The position numbers were made by a program, and so were the translations under genes. From assembly GCA_963691815.1 (NCBI GenBank), contig OY829654.1:29270805-29334804 (forward strand): a DNA stretch of 64,000 bases, written 5' to 3'. Within the stretch, counting starts at the first letter, position 1. Every line of letters begins with the position of its first letter. Source of the DNA: Echiichthys vipera (Eukaryota > Chordata > Actinopteri > Perciformes > Trachinidae). This document shows positions 24,027 through 36,529 of the stretch, piece by piece. The notes below the pieces were generated by a model that searched no databases, was not told where the DNA came from, and saw only the letters and a program-made list of their open reading frames with translations.

Positions 24027-24649
24027 GTATTCGAGTCGAGCCCAACCATGCAGTGGAAAAAATGTGTCAAATAGAGCAAACATGTCACTTTGAAAATGGA
24101 GCTCACTCTCTTCTGTTAACGTGATCAGATTTTGAAATTTTCTCTGAATCTAATTTATTCTGAACTGGCAGGAGCTCCACTAATGGTTCTGGGACTCTCT
24201 TCTCAATCACACCATAGTCCAACAAGTCACTCTGAAATGATATATATCTTGTTGCATTTCAGCTTCAGATGTCCTCATGCAAAAAAACAAAACAAAAGCT
24301 GTGAGTTATATAAAGGAAAATGAATTCAAGGTCACGTTGTTATTTCAGCTCATTTGTTTTCAGCCGGTTTTCTCTGGAGAGTTCGGAGATGCAAAGCAGA
24401 AAACAGGAGGAACGGGAAAATTAGAAGCACAGTTTGTTTCCACCATGTCATCCTTCGGTCTGTCTATCTCACCACCTCATCATCAGCACAGCTTTGTGCT
24501 GCATCGTAAAGACTGTGCATGACTAACAATTTAAATGCATTCATTTATTTATCTATCCAGGGCTCAAACTGTTCAATAATTACATGTTGAAGTTCACTGG
24601 TGTCATGACGATATCAAATGTGTTATCTTCTTTTGAATATATATATATT

Positions 24650-24795
24650 TTTTTTAGATCTCACTGTAAGGAAGAGGACCAGACATGAGAGGGAGAAAGA
24701 GGGGAAATAAAATGCATCAACAGTGCCCAATTGGACTTGAACCAGGGTCTTTGCACTAAATGGTCGTGTCTTATCCGCACATAAAACATCCTCTA
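24650..24795 (-). mobile_element. Degenerate tRNA-derived SINE fragment
   Basis: On the minus strand GCGGATAAGACACGACCATT, TTAGTGCAAAGACCCTGG and TTCAAGTCCAATTGGGCAC read like the 3' half of a tRNA-derived SINE head, with a B-box-like GGTTCAAGTCC. A pyrimidine-rich body follows (CCCCTCTTTCTCCCTCTCAT). It does not fold as an intact tRNA: the 5' half is missing. Confidence 0.35.
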
Positions 24796-24933
24796 TAAGG
24801 AGAAGAATTCTACTTAAAATCACATGGGGAGACTTTAAGCTCAGACTGACGGATGATTGAAGTTACACAGAACTTCTTGTGGTGGGAAAAGCTCAAACAT
24901 TCATCTTCTCCTGAGCCCCTTTCCCCCTGAGTC

Positions 24934-25353
24934 TAAAGGGGCCTTCACATGATAAGCTTTTTGCGCTGCGCTCACCGCGAGGTTGGACACAGAGACCCAG
25001 TAAACGGCTGTATCAACGTAAACTGCCTATTCACAAACCTGGTGTGATGCTTATAAACCTTGATCAATACGTCTTCTTCTGAGATCGTGATACGACTTTA
25101 ATGAAACGTTAAATAGTTCAGGCACACTCCTCCATCTTTCTAACCGGCTTGATGCCACTCTCTGGTTAGCTAGGAAACGTAAAAGTCACACTCAAAGCTT
25201 CATTGGTTGCACTTTTGAAAGGTCAGCGACAACTAGGTCAAAGTTCAACTGATATGAACTTTAAGCGCAACGGCAGAGAGGCAAATTCATAGGAAATGAA
25301 TGGAACAGCCGGAGCAAAGCGCTTTTACCGCGGATCATGTGTAGGGGCCTTTA
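24934..25353. mobile_element. MITE with GGGGCC ends
   Basis: About 420 bp. The left end is TAAAGGGGCCTTCACATGAT, and the right end read backwards is TAAAGGCCCCTACACATGAT. Inside each end are GCTTTTTGCGCTGCGCTCACC and its inverted counterpart GCAAAGCGCTTTTACCGCGG. There is no transposase. The ends resemble a widespread fish hAT-type MITE. Confidence 0.7.
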
Positions 25354-25357
25354 GGAC

Positions 25358-26800
25358 GTTTTCACACCCGTAGTTTCTTTGCTCTGGTCTGAATCAGAGG
25401 ATGAGTATTAGATCAGGGGGTTCCCCTTGCTTCGGTTCGTTTTCACACAGAGAAAAATAAAAAATGCGTGACTCACCTGTTTAGGTATTTACAGCTAAGA
25501 CATTTCTAGGAGATGTGGAATTTGAATTTTGATTCTGAATTTCTACAGAAGGAAACAAAGTGCTCAGAGTATTCATTAATGCATATAAATGTACACCTGT
25601 AAAGATTGTCTCTAAACTGTATAGAGATGTGAGAAACTCACTATGTCCACTATATGATCAAAATGGGAGCTAGAACTAACCATTAAACTGACTGAGAGTG
25701 ATTGGCTTTCTATGTGCAGAACTCAACAAACCTCCACCAGTTCTAAAAGATGGAGGGAGTTTGGATGGAAGAATATAATTCGTTTTTTCATCACTCCACA
25801 CATCAAAGATAAACACATAGGTGAACAGCAGCAATGTTGGAGACAATGTGGGCAGATGAGTGCCAATCACTTGCATGTTTTTGGTCATGTGTAAAACTGT
25901 AGGGGTTCTGGGACCGGGTAGTTTAGATTCTGGAAAAGATTTTTTTCCTACAGGTTACCCAGGGACCCCCAGACACCCGAAGGTACGATTCAAAAGAAAG
26001 ACTGGTATCTTTTCATAATATGGATCTTGGCATGTAAAAAGCCATAACTGGTTGAAGTGACCCTCCACGCCCATGACAGTGGCTGGATATAGTGGAAGAA
26101 ATTTACTCGATGGAAAGACGGACCTACTGTCTCCGGATTAAAGCCGAGATCCCGGAACAAGGTTGGCATAAATGGATTGTGTGCATGAAAAAAGACGAGT
26201 CAAATACTCAGCAAACCTAATGGATAGTGACGAAGATGCAACCATTTTTATCTATTATAAAAAAATCTATATTATAAATTTAATTTTTTTACTTATAACT
26301 TTATTTTCCACCTCCCATTGTTTTAGTAATTTGCATTGTTGTGCAATGGCAGTTGTTTATGTAAAACAAAACAAAAAACAGAATAAATAAAAAACTTAAG
26401 AAAAATAAATAAAAATGCATGACTCTGGTGGCCGGAGAACGAAAGTAATTAAGGAAGAAGGTGCTGTGTTCTGGAGTAGTGAATATTTCCTACAAGCCGT
26501 CTCGCATCTCCACCCAAACTTTCCAGTAACAGCTCACGTCTGCCTGCAGAGACTTTGCTCGGCTCTGCCTGTGTCTGTCCCCAACTTTAGCGGTGGCTGG
26601 TTTGATCACGGAGTGCGTGTGACGGGTGAGAGTACACCTAGTAGTTGGGTACCAGAGTTCGCCTGTAATTTAAACGTTCTGTTCTGCACCGAGTGGGACT
26701 GCTGTGTTCACACCTGCCCAAACAAACTGCCCCGCGAGGGTAAACGCTCCAGGGTTCGATTCAACCGAACTAAACAAGGCAAGAGTGAACGCCCTTTGTA
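25358..26800. mobile_element. Probable MITE split by an L1-like fragment
   Basis: The left end has CGTTTTCACACCCGTAGTTT-CTTTGCTCTGGTCTGAAT. The right end read backwards has GCGTTCACTCTTGCCTTGTT-TAGTTCGGTTGAATCGAA. Both fit the GTTCACAC...TTTGGT/CTGGTCTGAA ends of a common fish MITE. The LINE fragment lies between them. The pairing of the two ends is inferred. Confidence 0.35.
25600..26410 (+). mobile_element. L1/Tx1-like LINE 3' fragment
   Basis: Over about 25710-25890 the + strand reads TSTSSKRWREFGWKNIIRFF, then ITPHIKDKH, CWRQCGQMSANHLHVFGHV. This matches the region after reverse transcriptase in fish L1/Tx1 clade LINEs (W-R-EF-WKN-IRFF-TP, CWR-CG, H-HIFW-C). A later stretch near 26110-26170 resembles the final coding residues. 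The element ends in A-rich sequence with AATAAA words (26385-26412). Frames are broken and the reverse transcriptase is absent: a 5'-truncated dead copy. Confidence 0.7.
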
Positions 26801-27579
26801 CCGATTGACATTGCTGTTGTGTAAAAATCTGAGAGTAAGTGACCTTGGAGACTGAAGAGGAGTTCAGGAGATCTGATCTGAATCTTTCTTTCTTCATTCA
26901 TCATATCAATCAACAATCATTTCACTCCCTGCAAATGATCTGGTCAATTGATTGCCACCCTTGTTTCCTGGTGCTTTGTGGCTCCAGTTAGAACCTTAAA
27001 TCCATAACAAACATGTGGTGAATTATTTCAAGCATTAACGCAAGACCAATGAATGGACTGCTTCGGCACAAACAGCACTAACATCAGATTAGGGGTGACC
27101 CCGAATAGTCAACTATTCAAAGATTCACTCCGAGGAGCCTGATTCTGCCTGAATCTCACAGTTGAACCTTCACAAAATGTGCAAAATGTGGTTATGAAAC
27201 AATGGATTATTACATTCTGGCTCTGGGGGGCTGAATGTCTGATTCGACATATACTGTAGATACTTGGTTTCTCCCAATAACCCATGATAAACAGCCTGTT
27301 TGGGTATAAATATAAGCCTGTTAATAAATACTGTTGCTAAAAATATGAAAATAACTCATGTGCTTTTAATCTGTCTCCTTAGTGTGCAGGAATAACCCCC
27401 TCCCCCTCGTACACTAAGTTGTACTATCCAGGATCCAGCCCCGTCAGAGCACATCTTGGCTGGGCTTTGAATCTATCTGGGCGTCAGAAATATAACAGTC
27501 TGCTCCTGTTTAATCATCAGCATCATTTCATTTGATTATTTGCACATTTGTTATTTTTCATTATAGACGTTCAGTCCGA
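26801..27579. other. Non-coding
   Basis: No exon, RNA gene or identifiable element seen. Confidence 0.3.
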
Positions 27580-27720
27580 CACAGTCTGACACAGAAAGTG
27601 AAACTACAATTCTAAATCTACCGTCAGCTGTTGTAAAAGAACCATACAAACAAAACACAATCCTGTTCTAACAACAAATACTTTTGATAAGATGCTCCTA
27701 TCAGAAATCAGAAATCACAT
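27580..27720. repeat. Dispersed repeat, related to 48355-48490
   Basis: Shares GAAAGTGAAAC-ACA-TTCTAAAT, TACCGTCAGCT and ACAAACAAAACACA words, in order, with the inside of the hAT-like element at 47931-48703. It is probably another piece of the same family. Confidence 0.55.
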
Positions 27721-28375
27721 CTCTCACTAACCCTCTGTCTGACACGCGTGACCGCGCAGCGCTGAGCTCATGTGCACCCGCCTCTGTCTGGTCATGTCCA
27801 TTTTTAGTCGAGGACACCCCTACATTAGATATAATAGTGCGGATCACTTGAAGGAAAACGGGAAAAAGCAAAGCACAGGACACTGATGCTGTCAGAGCTG
27901 TGGCACCCTGATGATGGTGTGAGGCCCTTCGGAGCAAAGCAAGCCAAATGGCACATGTTAAGGCAACTAGCAGTTATTTCTAATGAGACAGAAGAAATAC
28001 GTCCTTGTGAACTTGAGAGCAACAGCCCTTGAATTTAAAAATGAGACGTGTCCCACCTGAGTGCAGGAGCCTTTTTCAATCAACATGATTTAATAATCGT
28101 CACAAGATATTTTACATTTCAGCCGTACACGGGAGAGAATGCAACAAATCAATGTGTCTATAGTAGTGATGGGGGCACTTGTGCATTGATTTAAATAGGG
28201 CAGATTAAAAACCCTGGAATTAATTAAGCAGATTGTTTCTTTAATGCGATGGTCGTGTAAACAGTAGCCTGCTGAGGTGGAATAACCTCTGCCTCAACCT
28301 CTCAGCCCCTCCATTCGTTTCCCCTTTTTTCACCTCCACTATGGGACAACTCTCCATTGGCTTCCTTCAATTTTG

Positions 28376-28510
28376 TTTAATTCAATTCAGTTTTATTTAC
28401 AGTGCCAATTCATAAAAGTTATCTCACGACACTTCACATATAGAGTAGGTCAAGACCACACTTATTCATAATTTACAGAGACCCAACAATTCCTCCATGA
28501 GCAACTGCAA
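28376..28510. mobile_element. Fish LINE/SINE 3'-end fragment
   Basis: TTAATTCAATTCAGTTTTAT, then GCCAATTCATAAAAGTTATC, CGACACTTCACATATAGAGT and GAGACCCAACAATTCCTCCA. This word order is one of the commonest non-LTR retroelement 3' ends in percomorph fishes. Only the terminal piece is present. Confidence 0.65.
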
Positions 28511-29865
28511 GTATTAATATGGATGTATAGTGAGCCTATTTCCTGTTAGCGTGCACGCCATTGTGTGTTTTCCAGTCTGTGTTTGTAAATGATCATAGCG
28601 TCATGAGATGAGCCCCCTTAAACAGCGAGCGGATGGCAGTTTAGGTTGCGATAATAACTGTGGTTCTATGAACGAACCACAACTGTAATCAGTATTTCAA
28701 CTTTAAAAGAAGCGTCAAGCTCTGTTATTTCTTTCTCTATTTGAGTCCTTTCACTCTTTTAAAGCTCATACTCTTCTTCACTCCTACATGCTTTTCTTTA
28801 TCTACTCTCTGAATCCAAGCAAAAGGAATCAAATGTTCAGGTTTTGAATCTGAAACTCAAAGACACACAGAGTGTCTTAGTCCACTCCACAGACAGTAGC
28901 AGGTGGCTGACCCCTGGGAAAAACAAGTCACCCTGGCCTTCGTCCTGAACCTTCAAAGTCTTCACAGTAGATTATATGTGAAAATGTTTTTGAAGCTCTT
29001 TCTCTCTTTATGCTTTTCACTGAAAAACTATTGATATTTACATACAGGGGACGTTTTTCCTTTGACTGTGAATGAAAAAAGTGTTTCTACAGATCTCAGA
29101 AAGACAAGAAGAGTTTATTATGTCCTTAATGAAACCAATGAACTGAACCAGTCATGAGTAAAAAGGCTTCACAGAAGAGAAAATGGTCCTTCAGTTCTCA
29201 CCATTGTGCAAATAAACAGCTGCATCAGTGGTGCTGGGGTGTACAACCATGCAAGACCATTTGTGTCTCCTAGGGTCCAACCGCTCATCCGCGCTGGAAG
29301 ATGGAAACAGAACATGAAAGGTGATGTTTGGTGGTCGGGCTGCCGCAATTAGTCATCAATATTTTGCATTTATTTTTTACTGTTCCTAAAACGTTTCGAT
29401 ACACTCCTATCAGTGTTTCTCTTATATTCATCCTGCAGCGGCTATGCAAAACAGAGGAGGGACAGGAGAGGTGAACATAACGTTGTACGTACTGGTTAAC
29501 AGGCACGGTAGTGAATCACAAGAGTGCTGACAGACTGTTTTTGAAGAAGTTTATATCCTTCATCCGGTTAAAATAAAGATTTAAAAAAACACCCAGATCT
29601 AGATCTACTGAGATCTGTCTTAAAACTGGATAAAATTATGAAGCTTCTGGCAGACATTCAGAACGCTGACACATGCACAAAAAAGCGACCAAATGTAATG
29701 GAGCGTTACCTTGAAAAAGAGATTATATCTCCACACTGGCCTGGGAACGCCTCGGGATCCCCCAGTTAGAGCTGGTTAATGTGGCCCGGGAAGGGGAAGT
29801 TTGGGGTCCCCTGCTAAAGCTGCTGCCCCCTCGACCCGACCCCGGATAAGAGGCTGAAGATGAGT
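28511..29865. other. Non-coding
   Basis: No coding signal seen on either strand. Confidence 0.3.
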
Positions 29866-30060
29866 GAGTAACTAATTTGGTTACTTTTTGGGAAAAGTAA
29901 CTAGTAACTGTACCTAATTACCTTTTTAAAGTAACATGACATTTGAGGACGTCTTCTTTTTTCACCATTTCCTGGCATTTTATAGAGCAAACAACAAATT
30001 CATTAATCAAGAAAATAACAGATTCATCAACAATATAAATAATCGTTAGTTGCTGCCCTG
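29866..30060. mobile_element. Possible hAT-like MITE fragment
   Basis: AACTAATTTGGTTACTTTTT, AGTAACTAGTAACTGTACCT and, at the right, AATAATCGTTAGTTGCTGCC resemble decayed fish hAT MITE ends. Boundaries are uncertain. Confidence 0.35.
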
Positions 30061-30477
30061 TATGGACTTACTCATTTGAACTGCTCAGGTATTAAAACTG
30101 GATTGTATTGACAGGTGTTCTGTTATTTCTATCTAACAACAGTAGCCACCAAATGGACCTCAACGTTGAATCAACATGTCTCTAAACTGGAACATTAAAA
30201 CCTTCATGAAGGGAGAAGTTACTGCAGCTCTGTTCGATTAAACTGCAAACTGTGGGTTTACTGAGCTTTATTATCCATAAGTAGTTGCATTGTGCTATCA
30301 TATGTGACTGATCACATAAACACAAGTACCTCATCACTGCATTCATCCAAACTTGGAAATTGATATGTCGTTATCCACCAAATGAGAGAGAAAATGTGTA
30401 TTTTTTTTAACAAAACTGCTGCTTTTTTATTCAGCTGTAGAGTGATGTGAAACCTGCATTTGTGTTAATGCACGACT

Positions 30478-30685
<208 letters not shown>

Positions 30686-30833
30686 AGACCAAATGGCCTC
30701 GCTTGATACCGAAAAAACCAACCAACCCAGAACTGTGGTGCTTTTTACATTTCTACAATTATCTGTCAGCTATTAAGAGCACTGCTGAATCGATTTCAGT
30801 GTCATTAGCGGGCTGGGCGTTGGTGAGTGGACT

Positions 30834-31275
30834 GCAGAGGAGGAAAAAAGAGAAGAAGGCGAAGGAAGAGCAGAGGAGGGCTGCAGGGGGGAAGAAGAGG
30901 AGGATGGATCTGGGCCTGAAGAGGACAAGACAGCAGGATAAGGAGAAGAGGAAAAAGGGGGAAACCCGAGGAGAGGTGAAAGGAAGGAAGAGGAGAAAAG
31001 AAACTGAGAGAAGGCAGAGGACATTGATTGAGAGAGTGTGCAGACCGGAGGGTGAGAGGGAGGTACAAAGGAACAGGGAGGAGTAGAGAGGGATGGATGG
31101 AGCGATGGAGAGGGAGAGAGAGGAAGGGTGGAGGCTCTAATGGGTCGCCCCCTGTCGTTTTTCATTTGCGGCTTCACTACGCAGTGACAGCTAGAGGCTT
31201 TCCTCCCCCTCCCCCCCTCCCTTCCTCCCTCCCCCCGTCCCTTCCTCCCTCTCCCCTCTCCTTCCCTCTCCTCCG
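30834..31275. repeat. Polypurine tract followed by polypyrimidine tract
   Basis: 30834-31130 is about 90% purine on the + strand (AGG/GAA-rich). After a mixed spacer of about 65 bases, 31196-31275 is nearly all pyrimidine (CCTCCCT-rich). Open frames here are composition artefacts (Arg/Lys/Glu on +, Ser/Pro/Leu on -). Confidence 0.8.
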
Positions 31276-31603
31276 AGGAGCTAACCTGAGCGAGAGTGGT
31301 AACAGATGCTAATTCCTTCACTCCTCCTCCTCCTCCTCGGCCTCCTATCCCAAGGGATAGAGAGTTGTGGCAGAGAAACAGGGAAGAAGAAGAATGAGGG
31401 GAGCTGGTGGTGAGGGGGGAGAAACGAGCTGGCGACTCCCCCGCGTGGGATTACAATGGATTATCCCGCTAAGACGCGGCACGAGCTGCTTGCTGGCTGT
31501 CAGTGCCTGCACATTGCACCCCGCAACGCAGCGTATGGCCCTGCCCTGCCTGGCATCGTCATAGCAACGACCCTCCATGTCCAACCCACCTCTCACACTC
31601 ACA

Positions 31604-31783
<180 letters not shown>

Positions 31784-32416
31784 GCGTCCCCCCCAAACAA
31801 GCAACCCTTGGCTCTTCTCCCTCTCTCCTCCTCCTCCCCTCGCTGACAGGACCAGCTGTCACAAACACAACCTGCTTCACTGTCCCAAAAGTCTGATATA
31901 AATGAAAAAGTTAAACACAACCTCCCCCCCAGACATCTTTTAAAGTTTGTAAAAATACACTGCAATAACATGAACATATTAATATTTAGCTCAACAAGGT
32001 TTTCCCACAATAAAACATCTATTCTTTCGCTCCTTGTTAGGTTGGATAGTGCAATGTGTTTTTGTATTTATATGGTGACATTTAGACGATAAAGGCAAGC
32101 AGAAAATGAGGAAGAGAGACTTGAAAAACGAAGAGCTGGAGGAAGATGTGTAAAGTTGATCTATATGCATATTCCTCCTGGACCTGCACAGTATACAGTA
32201 TGCAGACGAGCTGTAAAGATGCCATAAAAAAATGCACAGAATATAGACGCGGGGGAGGAAGAGAGAGAGAAGAGAGGGAGAAGAGAGGGGTGCCTCCTGC
32301 AGTGTGTGTGTGTGTCCTCTAATGTCTTTGAGGTGTCCTGCCATCTCCACTGACTCTGTGAGTGTGTTGACACCTGGATCGTCCACCTGCATGGAGCTTA
32401 CAGAGGGCCATCTGGA

Positions 32417-32537
<121 letters not shown>

Positions 32538-32582
32538 GCATGTGTTCAAAATGCACATGCATTCATCTAAAGGTATGAGCGG

Positions 32583-32758
<176 letters not shown>

Positions 32759-33430
32759 GGACATATGATCACAGACAGACTGTATCAGGACTCCTTCTCT
32801 AAAAGCTCCAGCGTCAGAAACCCCGACTGTGTTGCAGATGGATGATATCTCTGCAGAGACAGAGAGAGTGTTTTCAAAGTGAAAGCTAAAAGTCTGATCC
32901 ATTTCAGAGAGTTAAATGGAGAGTGAGAGGTAAAGACAGAGGCCTGTTCTGATTTCCTGTTTCCAAGGCGGCTGGAAACTGCAATTGCAGGTAACGTTTT
33001 ATGGTGGTGGCAGCTTCACCTGCCCTGCACAATACGGAGAATACCACAGGTCCTGCTGCACTGACACTTTATTATCAACAAAAACAACTCACTCGAGCAA
33101 GGTCAATGTTGACCTAACTGTGCAACAGTACTATCTCCTCCGTGCAACACTGTGAACACTGGCATGCTTTTTACTGTTTACATATTTATTACATCTCGCG
33201 GTTTTTTTTACTGATGCTTTAGTTTTTGCACCTCTTTGCTGCTGGAACACTGCAAGTGGCGTCACTGTAAAAGGATAAAGGCTCACCCTATCTTGTACAA
33301 GGCTCCTCAGTATTAAGGGAGGGTAGATGGTCAACAGAGCAGAATGGGAGGATGGTACAGTCAGCAGAAGAGCAACAAAGACACTGCTGTCACAGCCTGG
33401 CACTGCTTACACACCCCGACACGCACGCAT

Positions 33431-33599
<169 letters not shown>

Positions 33600-33936
33600 C
33601 TTTTGGTGCAGTACAGTGCTGGGAGACTGGGAGATAGCCTGACCATTACCATACTATTCTGTCTGCCTTTACTAAATGAATACATATGTAATAAGCAGCA
33701 GAAGGAGATCCACAAATTTGATTGCCACCAAAGTTTTACCTTTGTGTTTTTATGCAAAAGTTGAAACCTTCTATAGGAATAAATGGGAATTAACTTGAAT
33801 AAAATGGACATTTGGGGTTAATTCACACTGACTGTCTTTAAACGTGCACTGTGCGTTCTTCCATCACACGCACATATTGTTAGCGTCTTGCACACTAAAG
33901 CAGCAGCAGCAGCTCTTCTGATGCCACATTACTGAC

Positions 33937-33985
33937 CTGATTCCAAAGACTTAATGCAGTCAGCACCCAATGAGTCAAACGCCAT
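33937..33985 (-). CDS. Candidate alternative first coding exon of nol4l
   Basis: On the minus strand an ATG in strong Kozak context (A at -3, G at +4) opens MAFDSLGADCIKSLES. One extra G follows, then a GTCAGT donor. The exon would end in phase 1 with G, exactly what the exon starting at 12309 needs (G|AG = Glu, giving ...SLES-E-DSLLES). Sequence 5' of it (34000-34520) is moderately GC-rich. Against it: it is only 49 nt, I do not recognise the peptide, and a phase match happens one time in three by chance. A second candidate donor (AAAG|GTGAGT at 34695|34694) upstream could end a 5' UTR exon. Confidence 0.25.
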
Positions 33986-34816
33986 GCTGCACGTCGGGCA
34001 GGGGAGCCGGACCACCTCAGTTTTTTAAAGCTATGATGAAATCCATCATCTCAGGTGAGGAGGATAATGAGGTGAGATAATCGCTGCTGCCATGCTGTAA
34101 ATCCAGAGTCAGCGCTCTGTGCAGCGGAGTACGGAAGGATCCGGGCAGTCAGTCAATAAGCTAATAGGATGGGACGAGCAAAACGCCAGCCAGCCAGCCG
34201 CTATGCCAACATGACACGATGCAGCGCACACACACTGCCCGCACGCACGCCCGCACGCACCACACACACACACACACACTCTCACTCTACACTGCTTGTT
34301 TTCTCCTTTGTCATACCTCTCTCACAAACACAAACCACACATTCTTCATCCCTCTGTGCCCTTTCACCAACTTCTCTCTCTAATAAGCTGCTGTCCGTCA
34401 TCTCAGGGCGATCCGTGAGAGCGGGCTGAGGGACGTCGCAGCAGCTCGTGGGTCAGATAGCGAGCAGAAGCCTGAAGCAAAGGCTGGCTCGCTCCCGGGA
34501 CAGATGGGGACAGTGTTTCACTCTAATCTAAAATATCTTCAACTGACTCTAATGGACAACTTACATCATCTCCAGGCTGGGAAAACTACCAGAGGCACCG
34601 ACAGCACCAGTCACCTCTGTGTCTCAATAAAAAAGACCCTAACTTTGGAAAAGACTGCTCTAGTGGACCAACACCTTTTCTGTTTCTGACTCACCTTTAT
34701 CGGTCTTGCCGGACTTCTGCTTACATGCTCTGGTTTGATCGTAAATGCGTGAAGACTGAAAACAACCACATTAAAACTGTGCAGCACTTCTATGATATAC
34801 AGTAAACATCAAATAG

Positions 34817-36289
34817 TAGGGGTGGGCAAAAAAAGCAATTCATGTGAAAATCTCAGTTCTTATCTTCTAAGATTCATAAACGATCCATAACTTCCAAAAC
34901 GATTTAAAAATTATATTTTTCTGCCTCACTGTGAACACTTTTGAGGCTTCCGTAGCACACTGTTGCAGGAAGCTACCGGCTGGTCAGTGACTGTCAGCCC
35001 GCCCGTCATTCTAGACAAATCTTTGGGAGCACTTTGAATTTTACAACCTCCAGGGAGGGAGAAGCTGGACAAGACTCACTCAATATGCAAGGTTCGCAAA
35101 ATAAAAGTCAAGTATTACAGCAACACTACGAACGGCCACTGTGGTTAAGAGAGAAGTCATTCACTTCTCCGTAGTCAAACCAGCCCTATATTTGTAGTGT
35201 GCCCATATTCTGACATTTATGGTAAATGCATTTTAACTGCCCAGAGGAGCTGACATGAAGGTAAACACTTTACTGTCATTCTGTCTCACTCTGCAGTATA
35301 AAACTCTGACATGAAGGTAAACACTTTACTGTCATTCTGTCTCACTCTGCAGTATAAAACTCTGACATGAAGGTAAACACTTTACTGTCATTCTGTCTCA
35401 CTCTGCAGTATAAAACTCTGACATGAAGGTAAACACTTTACTTTCATTCTGTCTCACTCTGCAGTATAAAACTTTGACATGAAGGTAAACACTTTACTGT
35501 CATTCTGTCTCACTCTGCAGTATAAAACTCTGACATGAAGGTAAACACTTTACTGTCATTCTGTCTCACTCTGCAATATAAAACTCTGACATGAAGGTAA
35601 ACACTTTACTGTCATTCTGTCTCACTCTGCAGTCTAAAACTCTGACATGAAGGTAAACACTTTACTGTCATTCTGTCTCACTCTGCAGTATAAAACTCTG
35701 ACATGAAGGTAAACACTTTACTCTCATTCTGTCTCACTCTGCAGTCTAAAACTCTGACATGAAGGTAAACACTTTACTGTCATTCTGTCTCACTCTGCAG
35801 TATAAAACTCTGACATGAAGGTAAACACTTTACTGTCATTCTGTCTCACTCTGCAGTCTAAAACTCTGACATGAAGGTAAACACTTTACTCTCATTCTGT
35901 CTCACTCTGCAGTATAAAACTCTGACATGAAGGTAAACACTTTACTGTCATTCTGTCTCACTCTGCAGTATAAAACTCTGACATGAAGGTAAACACTTTA
36001 CTCTCATTCTGTCTCACTCTTTTGTTGTGTCCACGTCTGGTTTTTAGTTTTCAGAATAAAGTGTTACACAACCAGGCCCAAATACCAAATAAATATGGAA
36101 TTAAGATTTACTGTAGAATTTCAGAATAAAGGTTCTTTCAAAATTTACTTTACACTAAAATATTATAATGTATAAATAAAAAATGTATATACAAACCGGC
36201 AAAATACCAGTTGAATCAAAAATCGATTCTGAATCGTGACACCAAGAATTGGATTCGAATCGTGAGGCACTCAAAGACTCCCGCCCCTA
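34817..36289. mobile_element. Complete non-autonomous hAT element
   Basis: A 1473-bp element. The left end is TAGGGGTGGG, and the right end read backwards is TAGGGGCGGG. It is flanked on both sides by TCAAATAG (34809-34816 and 36290-36297), a perfect 8-bp hAT target duplication. Subterminal AATCGATTCTGAATCGTGA / GGATTCGAATCGTGAGG words lie at the right. There is no transposase frame. Its centre is a 56-bp minisatellite (35250-36020). The right duplication ends three bases before the assembly gap. Confidence 0.85.
35250..36020. repeat. 56-bp minisatellite, about 14 copies
   Basis: The unit is CTGACATGAAGGTAAACACT + TTACTGTCATTCTGTCTCAC + TCTGCAGTATAAAACT. Copies are almost identical, differing at three positions (TGTCATT/TCTCATT/TTTCATT, AGTATA/AGTCTA/AATATA). 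It sits wholly inside the hAT element, so it expanded within a transposon copy. Confidence 0.96.
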
Positions 36290-36300
36290 TCAAATAGTAA

Positions 36301-36500
36301 NNNNNNNNNNNNNNNNNNNNNNNNNNNNNNNNNNNNNNNNNNNNNNNNNNNNNNNNNNNNNNNNNNNNNNNNNNNNNNNNNNNNNNNNNNNNNNNNNNNN
36401 NNNNNNNNNNNNNNNNNNNNNNNNNNNNNNNNNNNNNNNNNNNNNNNNNNNNNNNNNNNNNNNNNNNNNNNNNNNNNNNNNNNNNNNNNNNNNNNNNNNN
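36301..36500. other. Assembly gap of 200 N
   Basis: Exactly 200 undefined bases. The right edge starts in a CA/CG repeat (36501-36528), so the break was probably caused by a microsatellite. Confidence 0.99.
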
Positions 36501-36529
36501 CGCACACACACACGCACACACACACACAG

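Noticed and set aside
24720..24790. tRNA gene on the minus strand
   Set aside because: Only the 3' half with a B-box-like word is present; no acceptor stem or D-arm pairing. Better explained as a SINE fragment.
26415..26855. 146-codon open frame with scattered Cys and Trp residues
   Set aside because: It overlaps the probable MITE end, has no recognisable domain and lacks splice or promoter context.
30703..31321. Arg/Lys/Glu-rich (+) and Ser/Pro/Leu-rich (-) open frames
   Set aside because: Explained by the polypurine composition; no family motif or splice signal.
34695..34760. Minus-strand stretch ending in AAAG|GTGAGT, as a nol4l coding exon
   Set aside because: It has a good donor but stops in two frames, and the third gives an unrecognised peptide. 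At most it is a 5' UTR exon, mentioned only as context for the candidate first exon.
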